A DNA stretch of 11,988 nucleotides from Sandaracinus sp. (GTDB taxonomy: Bacteria > Myxococcota_A > Polyangia > Polyangiales > Houyiibacteriaceae). The DNA is taken from contig JACKEH010000082.1 in the NCBI GenBank assembly GCA_020633125.1, forward strand, positions 1-11,988. The letters run 5' to 3'. Shown in pieces: positions 6,451-11,988 of the stretch. How positions within the stretch are numbered: position 1 is the first letter of the stretch; each line of letters opens with the position of its first letter. The notes beneath the pieces are model-generated. The model was not told the DNA's origin. It worked only from the letters and a program-made list of their open reading frames with translations, and made no database searches. Both the position numbers and the translations under genes were made by a program.

Positions 6451-6846
6451 ATGACCTTCCCCTTCGTGCAGCGTTCGAACGACGCGTCGTCGTTCGACGA
6501 CCGACTTCCCGTGTTGCTCGTCTCGACCTTCGATCGCGGAGTGGCGAGGCGTGTCGTGGTCGACGCTTTGCCCTACCGAATCGGGAGCGGCGTGGACTGC
6601 AACTTGCGGCTCTCCGCCGTGACGGTGTCGCGCCTCCACGCGGAGCTCCTTTGGCAGGGTGGTCGTCTGCTTCTGAGGGATGCGGGCAGCCTGAACGGCA
6701 CGTTCGTCGAAGGGGCGCGGGTCCTCGAGGTCTCGCTCGAAGACCAGCAACGCGTGCGCATCGGTCCCTACCGGCTTCAGCTGCGATGGGTGTCGTTGGA
6801 CGGCGTGGTCGAATCCGACGCCACCGCGAGCTGTGGCGCCGCGTGA
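6451..6846 (+). CDS. FHA-domain protein, phosphothreonine-binding partner of the adjacent kinase
   Basis: The protein has 131 residues. The ATG at 6451 was chosen; an in-frame TTG at 6421 would add ten residues without homology value, so the start is uncertain by that much. Almost the whole protein is one FHA domain (about 22-113). It has the conserved phosphopeptide-binding residues: Arg43 in YRIGSG, Ser60-Arg61-x-His63 in VSRLHAEL, and Asn82-Gly83-Thr84 in SLNGTF. FHA domains bind phosphothreonine peptides, so this small soluble protein probably docks on targets of the Ser/Thr kinase encoded next. The kinase start codon overlaps its stop (GTGA), indicating translational coupling and near-equal production. 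There is no signal peptide or membrane segment, so it should act in the cytoplasm. Confidence 0.9.
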   Translation: MTFPFVQRSNDASSFDDRLPVLLVSTFDRGVARRVVVDALPYRIGSGVDCNLRLSAVTVSRLHAELLWQGGRLLLRDAGSLNGTFVEGARVLEVSLEDQQRVRIGPYRLQLRWVSLDGVVESDATASCGAA

Positions 6847-8042
6847 CCTCCCCCGAAGTCGCGGTGCCTCGCGCACGATACGAGCTCGGCCGCGTTCTCG
6901 GCCGAGGGAGCCATGCGGTCGTCCATGAAGCGGTCGACCGCGTCAGCGGTGCGCGGGTCGCGATCAAGTGTTTCCCGTTCGGCAGTCCTCGAGCCGACCG
7001 CGAGGCGCGGGCGCTCGAGGCCTTGGCGCATCGATTCGTCGTGCCTTTCCTCGGCCGCGAGGATGGCGTCCACCAGACCCAGCTCGTTCAATCGTGCGGA
7101 CTCCGTTCCCTCGAGGACGAACGGCGGCCCGGAACCGTCGCGAGTGTCGCATGGCGAATCGCGCAGCTCTCCGCGGCGATCGACGCCATCCATGCGAGGG
7201 GTTGGACGCATCGCGACGTCAAACCAGCGAACGTGCTCGTCGCCCCCGACGGAGACCTCTGGCTCGCCGACTTCAGCACTGCGCTGCGGGACGACGAGCC
7301 AGACCTTTTCGAAGGCACGCCTCATTACATGAGCCCCGAGGCCGCGCGGTTGGACTCGCAGGGCCCCCGGCGCGCGCGTGATTGGTATGCGCTCGGCGTT
7401 CTTCTCTTCGAGCTCGCCACGGGGGAGGTGCCGTTCTCGGACGAAGACCCGATGGAGATCCTGCGCAAGCAGTCCGAGGCTCCGCGCCCATCCTTGAAAG
7501 GAACCCGTTTTGCGGCGCTCGATTCGCGCTTGGCGTCCTGGCTGCGGGTCGAACCCCGCCTTCGCGCGGGCGGTGGCCGCGAGCTGATCCGGAGCCTTCT
7601 CGAAGCCCTTCCGCGATGCGAGAAGACGAGCCGCGTCTCCATCGTCTCGAACGACTCCACGCGTGGCGAGGTCATGGCCCGGCTCGTCGCCGACGAAGCG
7701 CCTTCGTTGCGCGTTCGGCTCTCGAGCGAGGCCGCCGATCTGGTGATCTTCGACAGCGAATCCCCGGCGCCAGAGTCACTCGCCGCTTGCGGGGCCGTCG
7801 TCGTGGTGGGGTCGATTCACGAGACCGCAGGAGCATGTACGCGTGGCGCCGACGCCGTCGGCTGGCGGTCTTGGAACGCCCTTTCGACGAGGCTCGCACT
7901 GCGTTGCTGGGGCGCGTCCCACGAAGCTCCGGGCTGGTGGGGCATGCCGGTCGACCTGCCGGTCCACGTGCAGGGGATCGCTCGTCGTGCCGCGCGATCG
8001 ACTCGAGTGATCGAGCTTCCGTCGTGGAGGAACGGCCCATGA
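6843..8042 (+). CDS. Ser/Thr protein kinase (Hanks type) with DFS in place of DFG and an unassigned C-terminal domain
   Basis: The protein has 399 residues from a GTG at 6843 that overlaps the FHA stop (GTGA). The frame stays open upstream, but kinase homology begins only after this GTG (ARYELGRVLG, 11-20), supporting this start. The kinase domain spans about 13-250. It has a Gly-rich loop GRGSHAVV (20-27), the ATP-binding Lys42 (VAIK), the catalytic HRDVKPAN (123-130, Asp125, Asn130), the metal-binding Asp143 in DFS (Gly replaced by Ser145), SPE (164-166) in place of APE, and DWYALGVLLFEL. All catalytic residues remain, so activity is likely. The domain is short and lacks a membrane span, PASTA or sensor region. 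The C-terminal part (about 260-399) begins with RVSIVSND and contains beta-like runs such as LVIFDSE and AVVVVGS and many Trp residues; it resembles a small alpha/beta fold but I recognise no family. The kinase probably phosphorylates Thr targets read by the FHA protein. Confidence 0.9.
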   Translation: MTSPEVAVPRARYELGRVLGRGSHAVVHEAVDRVSGARVAIKCFPFGSPRADREARALEALAHRFVVPFLGREDGVHQTQLVQSCGLRSLEDERRPGTVASVAWRIAQLSAAIDAIHARGWTHRDVKPANVLVAPDGDLWLADFSTALRDDEPDLFEGTPHYMSPEAARLDSQGPRRARDWYALGVLLFELATGEVPFSDEDPMEILRKQSEAPRPSLKGTRFAALDSRLASWLRVEPRLRAGGGRELIRSLLEALPRCEKTSRVSIVSNDSTRGEVMARLVADEAPSLRVRLSSEAADLVIFDSESPAPESLAACGAVVVVGSIHETAGACTRGADAVGWRSWNALSTRLALRCWGASHEAPGWWGMPVDLPVHVQGIARRAARSTRVIELPSWRNGP

Positions 8043-8131
8043 GCGCGTCACGGATCCGCGATCGTCGCCGAGGCGATCGACGGGACGTTCGTGGATCCCG
8101 TGGCTCGACGGATGCGCGTGTCGAGAGATGA
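8039..8131 (+). CDS. Possible 30-residue Arg-rich peptide overlapping the kinase stop (doubtful)
   Basis: An ATG at 8039 overlaps the kinase stop as ATGA and is preceded by GGAGGA (8026-8031), a good ribosome binding site at good spacing. The reading frame ends at a TGA at 8129-8131 after 30 codons, about 37% of them Arg. Against it, only about 17 of 30 third positions are G or C, unlike the real genes here, and no motif is visible. It may be a coupled small peptide, the decayed remains of a third gene in the FHA-kinase operon, or chance. Confidence 0.2.
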   Translation: MSASRIRDRRRGDRRDVRGSRGSTDARVER

Positions 8132-8218
8132 ACGCGTGCGGCGTGTCACCGACAATGCGGAGCAGAACGCGACCCGCACGCGGCGAGAAGTCACGGTGTT
8201 TTCGTAGTGAGGTCGAAC

Positions 8219-9154
8219 ATGAAGAGCTGGTCTGTCGTTCTGTTTTTGTGGGCATGCGGCGGTGGGTCGGGAGTGACCGACGGAGGTTTCCGAGACGGAT
8301 CCACGGACGGCTCGATTCCAACGCCCGCGGACTCCGGCACGACGGACGCCGAAGGGACGGACGCCGAGCTGCCCGATGCCGAGCTGCCCGATGCCGAGCT
8401 GCCCGATGCCGAGCTGCCCGATGCGTCCCGTTCGTGCGTGGCCAACTCGGGATGCAACGACGGCGTCCCGTGTACCCGAGACGAGTGCAGAGACGGTTCG
8501 TGCGTGTTCTCGCCGGACGACACCCTCTGTACCGCGGGGCTTTCGTGTGACGCGGCGCGCGGTTGCGTCGATCCTACTTGTGACATCTCACCGTGCGATC
8601 CAATCGCACAGTGTGGATGCGGGATCGGACGCGCGTGCACCTTGTCCACGGAAGGATTCTATTGCGAAGTCGCAGGTTCGGGCGGGGCACTCACGCCATG
8701 CACGAACTTGAACGAGTGTGCTCCTGGCCTCGCCTGTGTTCGACAGACTCCAGGCAATCCCAATGGATTGTGTCGGCCTTTTTGCACCGACGCGACGTGC
8801 ACCGGCCCGAGGCGTGCGTGTCTGAGCCAAGAACCGATCCTCAACGTGGGTTTTTGTTCGGCGGGATGCGAGTTGGCCCCGAATTCGTGCCCTGCGGGCC
8901 AGTCCTGCTTTCTCGTCACCGACACGTCGACCGACTGTTTCGTCGTGGGGACGCTGCCGGCCTTCGCGGCCTGCGACCCCGCGGTGGGAATCGCCGAGTG
9001 TGGACCGGGCCTCGTCTGCAACACGAACCGGTGTCTGCCGTGGTGTCGCGTCGGCTCGAGCGATTGCGCACCCTACGGCACGGTCTGCGCTCGGTTCTCG
9101 ACACCCGTCGTGCTCGAGGGGGTGGAGCTCGGGGTTTGTGCGCCGCCGGCCTGA
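8219..9154 (+). CDS. Cys-rich predicted lipoprotein with a four-copy ELPDA repeat
   Basis: The protein has 311 residues. The ATG at 8219 follows GTGAGG and starts a short signal with lipobox LWAC (Cys13) followed by GGGSG, a common myxobacterial lipoprotein pattern. A GTG four codons upstream is an alternative start. A low-complexity Asp/Gly/Ser/Thr-rich linker (about 14-70) contains four ELPDA repeats (50-69). The rest (73-311) has about 34 cysteines in repeating short spacings such as CNDGVPCTRDEC and CGPGLVCNTNRC, resembling disulfide-rich surface modules of large myxobacterial lipoproteins. There are no catalytic motifs. The linker would hold the Cys-rich part away from the membrane, suggesting binding or structural work at the cell surface. 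It lies 176 bases after the kinase and is convergent with the regulator gene. The function is unknown. Confidence 0.85.
   Translation: MKSWSVVLFLWACGGGSGVTDGGFRDGSTDGSIPTPADSGTTDAEGTDAELPDAELPDAELPDAELPDASRSCVANSGCNDGVPCTRDECRDGSCVFSPDDTLCTAGLSCDAARGCVDPTCDISPCDPIAQCGCGIGRACTLSTEGFYCEVAGSGGALTPCTNLNECAPGLACVRQTPGNPNGLCRPFCTDATCTGPRRACLSQEPILNVGFCSAGCELAPNSCPAGQSCFLVTDTSTDCFVVGTLPAFAACDPAVGIAECGPGLVCNTNRCLPWCRVGSSDCAPYGTVCARFSTPVVLEGVELGVCAPPA
8366..8425 (+). repeat. Four tandem copies of a 15-bp unit inside the Cys-rich lipoprotein gene
   Basis: The unit GAGCTGCCCGATGCC is repeated at 8366-8380, 8381-8395, 8396-8410 and 8411-8425. The first three copies are identical and the last differs only in its final base. 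Each copy encodes ELPDA in frame. The near-perfect DNA identity points to recent slippage or unequal recombination, and gain or loss of a copy would change linker length without breaking the frame. Confidence 0.9.
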
Positions 9155-9208
9155 GCTCGCACGGGCCGAGCTCGCGTCGCGGCTTCGGGCTCCCGTCGCC
9201 ACGACGTC

Positions 9209-11683
9209 TCACCCCGCAGCAGCGGCGCCGTAGACGCGGCGACACAACGTGCGCGTCGCGTGTCCGAGCAGAGCGCCTCCCTCGGGCCACTCGTTTCGGC
9301 GCGCGGCGTCGATGATGGCCACCGATTCGTGCGCGAAGGTCGTGGCGTCCGGAGCGAGTTGCGATCGCGCTCGCTCGAGGTAGGCGACCGCGCGCACTTC
9401 GTCGTGGTTTGCGGCGTGCATCAGCGAGATCTGGGCGTCGACGAAGGCGCGGATGCCGACGTGCTCGCAATGAGTCGCAAACTCGCGCGCGCGGGTCGCC
9501 TCCCGCGTCGCGTCCTCCTGCGCCCCGAGTAGCGCCATCACGACGGCCAGGAACGCACGGTTGCGTGCGACCTCGACGTGCTCCCCATCCCATTCCAGCC
9601 GCTGCGACAGGCCCAGCAACGCGGCGGCCGCGCGTTCGAGCTGCCCCAACGCGAGGGCCAAGTACGCGGCGATGGCTTCGAACCGTTCCGCCCGTCGAAA
9701 GTCCCCGATGCCTCGGTATCCTTCGACGACCTCGTCCAGCTCTGGGACCGCTTCGTGGATGCGTCCGAGCTCCGCCAGCATGACGGCGCGAACGGCGTTT
9801 GCCTCCAAGACCTCGGCGGTGTTGGATGCCTCGGCGATCAGCGTCTCGCACCCCTGGAGTGCTTCGCCGTGGGCCTCTCGGAGGTTGTCACGAAGCACCC
9901 GTGTCATGAGGCGCTGCCGCCGTGCCTCCTCGCTCGCTCCCGAGATCGCGGTGTCGACGTCGACGTCTTCTCCACGACGCACGCGACACCGTGCCCAAGC
10001 GCCCTCCGCCCGAGTCGCCACGTCCTCGTCGTCCGAGCTCGCCGCTCGGGCGTAGCGAGACTCCGCCTCGCGGACGCGTCCCATCAGCTCCCAAGCCCGA
10101 GCCACGTGCGTTTGCAGACGCCCGAGCGAGCCGCTCGGACAGGGTTCGACGTCGACCCAGGCGGCGAGGGGGTCGAGGTCCTCGACCAGGACTTGCAAGC
10201 TCCCACCCCCGAGGAGGTGCTCTGCCCAAAGCGCGAAGAGGGGCGCGACCCGAGGGCCCCATCGGTGCACGTCCAGCTCGTCGCGCCGCAGGCCCACGGC
10301 CCGCGTGAGGCGCCGGAGGTCGGGCGAAGTGCGGTCGAGTGTCTCACGCACGGATTGCCCGTCGGGCTCGCGAAGTCGGCCTTTGGGGTCCGCGCAAAGC
10401 TCGCCCAACGAGTCCGCGAGGGCGGCGAGACGTGCTTCGGGCACCACGGACAAATCGTGGGCTGACACGACACGATGGGTGCCCCGACCGACGCTCACGT
10501 CCGAAAACGACAATCCCCGGTCCTCGAGCCGAACGAGCAGCTCGGCGATCGACACCGGGGCCTTCCGAGCTCCCACCCGCGAAGCCAGCCGGTAGGTGTT
10601 GCCGTCCTGAAGTACGAGATCCGCCAGACCCTCTTTGCGGAGGTTGGAGATCGCCATGTAGACGCGGCCGCGCGCGCGCTCGAGGCTGAGGCGTTCGTCC
10701 GGCCAGGCGCGACGCAACAACGTCGCGACATCCACCCCACGAGGCCCCGCTCCGAGCAGGACCTCGAAGACACGTTGAAGCGTCCCTTTCCCCTCGAGTC
10801 GAATCTCCTCCCCCCGGGGACCGTGCAGGGTTGCCGTCGTTCGGTCCCACCACCACGACGGCGCATCCAGTGCGCCCAGTCGCGTGAGCAAGTCGTGGGC
10901 TTCCCTCGGCGTCCACGCGCTCGCACGCAGGCGCAACCCGTCGAATGCGTCTTGCTCCACGGGGTCGAGCTCGAGGGCCACGGCCGGTTGCGAGTCGAGC
11001 TCCCGAAGCGCAGCCGATACGTCGCCGTGCACACCTTCGACCCGAAGGATTCGCCCGAGCTGGGCGATGCGCTCCGGGATTCCTCCCGTGGCTTCGAGGT
11101 GGCGCACGAGCAACGGCCCGAGCTCGACGCGCAAGAGCGCCTGCAGACCCTCGCGTGCGAGCACGTCCCGGAAGAGCGCCGCCGCATGGCTCTCGTCGTT
11201 GAGGAGCTCGGAGGAGCTCATCGGTAGCGCCAACGGACCCAACCGGAGCGGGACGTGGGAAAGCTCCGGACGCTCCCGCGCGCAGAAGAGGACGCGGACA
11301 CCCTCTCGGTTCAACAGCTCCACGAACGAAGCCAACGAGCTTCCGAGGGCTCGCTCGAAGTCGAGGACCAACCACTCGATCCCGTCTTCTCGAAAGCGCG
11401 AGGCGAGCGCGCTCGCCTGCCCCTCCAACGAACGAAGCTCCGCCACGTAGCGCCGGGGAAGCACGTCGAGCAGGTCTTCGACCTCGGCTCCCACGTGGCC
11501 CATCCGGAGATGTGCGAGCCCCCCGTCCTCGAGGAATCGCTGGACGAGGCGAGACTTTCCGATGCCAGCGGCGCCGACCACGCCGATGGTGGTCGCATCG
11601 CCGGACGTGAGCTCCGCGAGCGCACGCAACTCCCGCTTCCGGCCGACCCAGGTGGTGCTGGTCTGCATCGTGGTGCTCGGCAT
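9209..11683 (-). CDS. AAA/STAND ATPase regulator with a central winged helix and helical-repeat C terminus
   Basis: The protein has 824 residues. The ATG at 11683 is used; Met6 (11668) is nearly as good, and neither has a clear ribosome binding site. It begins with WVGRKREL (12-19), then a Walker A GAAGIGKS (37-44) and a Walker B WLVLDFE (104-110), as in AfsR/LuxR-type signalling ATPases. RERPELSHVPLRLGPLALP (136-154) matches the conserved stretch after Walker B in that group. A helical stretch follows (about 165-275). Residues about 286-368 look like an OmpR/PhoB-type winged helix: LQRVFEVLL, an AWPDE segment, RVYMAISNLRKEG as recognition-helix region and a GNTYRLA wing. From about 480 to 810 the sequence is Ala/Glu/Leu-rich helical repeat, TPR-like. 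It is probably a cytoplasmic transcriptional regulator that senses a ligand or partner through the ATPase and repeats. Placing the DNA-binding domain in the middle is unusual: SARPs have it first, LuxR-type last. It is convergent with the 8219 gene; no clear terminator is visible in the 54-base gap. Targets are unknown. Confidence 0.87.
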   Translation of the reverse strand: MPSTTMQTSTTWVGRKRELRALAELTSGDATTIGVVGAAGIGKSRLVQRFLEDGGLAHLRMGHVGAEVEDLLDVLPRRYVAELRSLEGQASALASRFREDGIEWLVLDFERALGSSLASFVELLNREGVRVLFCARERPELSHVPLRLGPLALPMSSSELLNDESHAAALFRDVLAREGLQALLRVELGPLLVRHLEATGGIPERIAQLGRILRVEGVHGDVSAALRELDSQPAVALELDPVEQDAFDGLRLRASAWTPREAHDLLTRLGALDAPSWWWDRTTATLHGPRGEEIRLEGKGTLQRVFEVLLGAGPRGVDVATLLRRAWPDERLSLERARGRVYMAISNLRKEGLADLVLQDGNTYRLASRVGARKAPVSIAELLVRLEDRGLSFSDVSVGRGTHRVVSAHDLSVVPEARLAALADSLGELCADPKGRLREPDGQSVRETLDRTSPDLRRLTRAVGLRRDELDVHRWGPRVAPLFALWAEHLLGGGSLQVLVEDLDPLAAWVDVEPCPSGSLGRLQTHVARAWELMGRVREAESRYARAASSDDEDVATRAEGAWARCRVRRGEDVDVDTAISGASEEARRQRLMTRVLRDNLREAHGEALQGCETLIAEASNTAEVLEANAVRAVMLAELGRIHEAVPELDEVVEGYRGIGDFRRAERFEAIAAYLALALGQLERAAAALLGLSQRLEWDGEHVEVARNRAFLAVVMALLGAQEDATREATRAREFATHCEHVGIRAFVDAQISLMHAANHDEVRAVAYLERARSQLAPDATTFAHESVAIIDAARRNEWPEGGALLGHATRTLCRRVYGAAAAG

Positions 11684-11773
11684 AGCAGGTGGTTCGCGGG
11701 GTCGGGAGGTCCAGCGAGCTTGCCCTCTGTCGGGAAGAGCTCGAGAGAGTGTGGAGTCGTCGCCCGCGTTCCA

Positions 11774-11789
11774 TCACCAAAGGAGGTGA
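11774..11789. promoter_or_regulatory. TCACC-AAAGGA-GGTGA dyad containing a perfect Shine-Dalgarno-like sequence
   Basis: TCACC (11774-11778) pairs with GGTGA (11785-11789) around AAAGGA. On the plus strand it contains AAAGGAGGTGA, an ideal match to the 16S anti-Shine-Dalgarno tail, but no good start codon follows at 5-10 bases. On the minus strand the same bases copy the 3' end of 16S rRNA (TCACCTCCTTT). It lies about 91 bases upstream of the regulator start. It may be an operator, a leader hairpin, or chance. Confidence 0.35.
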
Positions 11790-11830
11790 GCCGCTCGGCC
11801 GACTTGCGCGCCGTTCGCGCCGAGAAGCAC

Positions 11831-11907
11831 GTGCCACTCCTCTCGAAGAAGGCGCGTGTCGCTCCTCTCGAAGAAGGCGCGTGTCGCTCCTCTCGACAGA
11901 AAGGCGC
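11831..11907. repeat. Three tandem copies of a 25-27-bp element upstream of the regulator gene
   Basis: The copies are 11831-11855 (25 bases), 11856-11880 (25) and 11881-11907 (27), sharing CTCCTCTCGA and ending in AGGCGC. Copies one and two differ at two bases; copy three has two inserted bases. They lie 148-224 bases upstream of the regulator ATG. The period is not a multiple of three, so a protein repeat is unlikely. They could be tandem operator sites for the regulator. The third copy overlaps the stem of the terminator of the gene at the right edge. Confidence 0.7.
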
Positions 11908-11928
11908 GGCCCCTTGCGAGACCGCGCC
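11897..11928 (-). terminator. Rho-independent terminator candidate for the gene at the right edge
   Basis: Read on the minus strand, GGCGCGG (11928-11922) pairs with CCGCGCC (11909-11903) across a 12-base loop and is followed by TTTCTG. The seven-base stem is all G/C. It lies 35 bases beyond the TGA of the partial minus-strand frame at 11964, a normal distance. The stem and short T tract fit intrinsic termination on this strand better than on the other. Confidence 0.5.
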
Positions 11929-11963
11929 CTCCTCCTTCGAAGCTCGCCCTTGCGGCCGAGCGT

Positions 11964-11988
11964 TCAGGTGCCCGCGCCGAGCTTGGCC
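11964..11988 (-). CDS. C-terminal end of a minus-strand gene, cut by the window edge
   Basis: On the minus strand the right edge reads as seven codons, AKLGAGT, followed by a TGA at 11966-11964. All seven third positions are G or C, as in the clear genes here, and a terminator-like hairpin lies 35 bases downstream. These two points support a real gene end, but seven residues cannot identify it. Another frame or no gene at all remains possible. Confidence 0.4.

Noticed and set aside
8128..8550. Open frame starting with a second ATGA overlap at 8128 and running into the Cys-rich lipoprotein gene
   Set aside because: Most of it overlaps the lipoprotein in another frame and the translation is Arg-rich without motifs.
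9155..9208. Bidirectional terminator between the convergent genes
   Set aside because: Only a short imperfect stem (CCGAGC with GCTTCGG, one bulge) is visible and there is no T tract on either strand.
10344..11837. Minus-strand open frame of 497 codons overlapping the regulator gene
   Set aside because: It is a frame-shifted shadow of the ATPase gene; the Walker and winged-helix motifs are in the other frame.
11786..11988. Possible plus-strand gene starting at GTG 11786 or TTG 11804 after the AAAGGAGGTGA sequence
   Set aside because: The frame stays open to the edge, but GTG lies inside the Shine-Dalgarno sequence and TTG is too far from it. The frame crosses non-triplet repeats and lacks the strong third-position GC bias.

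Overview
The window is GC-rich chromosomal DNA, and its genes strongly prefer G or C at third codon positions. It is rich in predicted lipoproteins, Cys-rich secreted modules, SLH domains, Kazal domains and an FHA/Ser-Thr-kinase pair. This mix points to a myxobacterium (Myxococcota, Sandaracinus/Polyangiales-like). That placement is inference from gene content; there is no rRNA or housekeeping marker here. I see no tRNA, rRNA, CRISPR array, transposase or other mobile element.

Layout. Positions 1-430 hold no convincing gene. A minus-strand lipoprotein of unknown function (475-1338) ends four bases before a 15-bp perfect hairpin (431-470). It is divergent from an SLH-Kazal lipoprotein (1594-2754), a candidate surface protease inhibitor. 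In the same direction follows a trypsin-fold protease with PSI-like, Cys-rich and C-terminal SLH modules (3021-5042). Then comes a lipoprotein (5265-6305) with a DUF3238-like central part and a Cys-rich tail. Next is a coupled FHA protein and Ser/Thr kinase pair (6451-6846 and 6843-8042, sharing GTGA). A Cys-rich lipoprotein with a four-copy ELPDA repeat follows (8219-9154). Convergent to it is a large regulator (9209-11683, minus) with an AAA/STAND ATPase, a winged helix in the middle and a helical-repeat C terminus. At the right edge there is a probable stop codon and terminator of another minus-strand gene.

How the genes may work together. The best candidate for a little-described system is the adjacent SLH-Kazal inhibitor and trypsin-SLH protease. 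Both are predicted lipoproteins and carry related three-repeat SLH modules at opposite ends. By alignment to classical Kazal inhibitors, the P1 residues are Lys282 and Arg354, which suit trypsin-like enzymes. The neighbouring protease, however, appears to have Arg rather than Asp at the base of its S1 pocket. The inhibitor may therefore protect against a different protease rather than its neighbour. The FHA/kinase pair and the ATPase regulator are plausible cytoplasmic signalling partners, but nothing in the sequence ties them directly to the surface proteins.

Limits. All calls come from reading the sequence. No database search, structure prediction or codon-statistics program was run. Hairpins were paired by eye without energy calculation.
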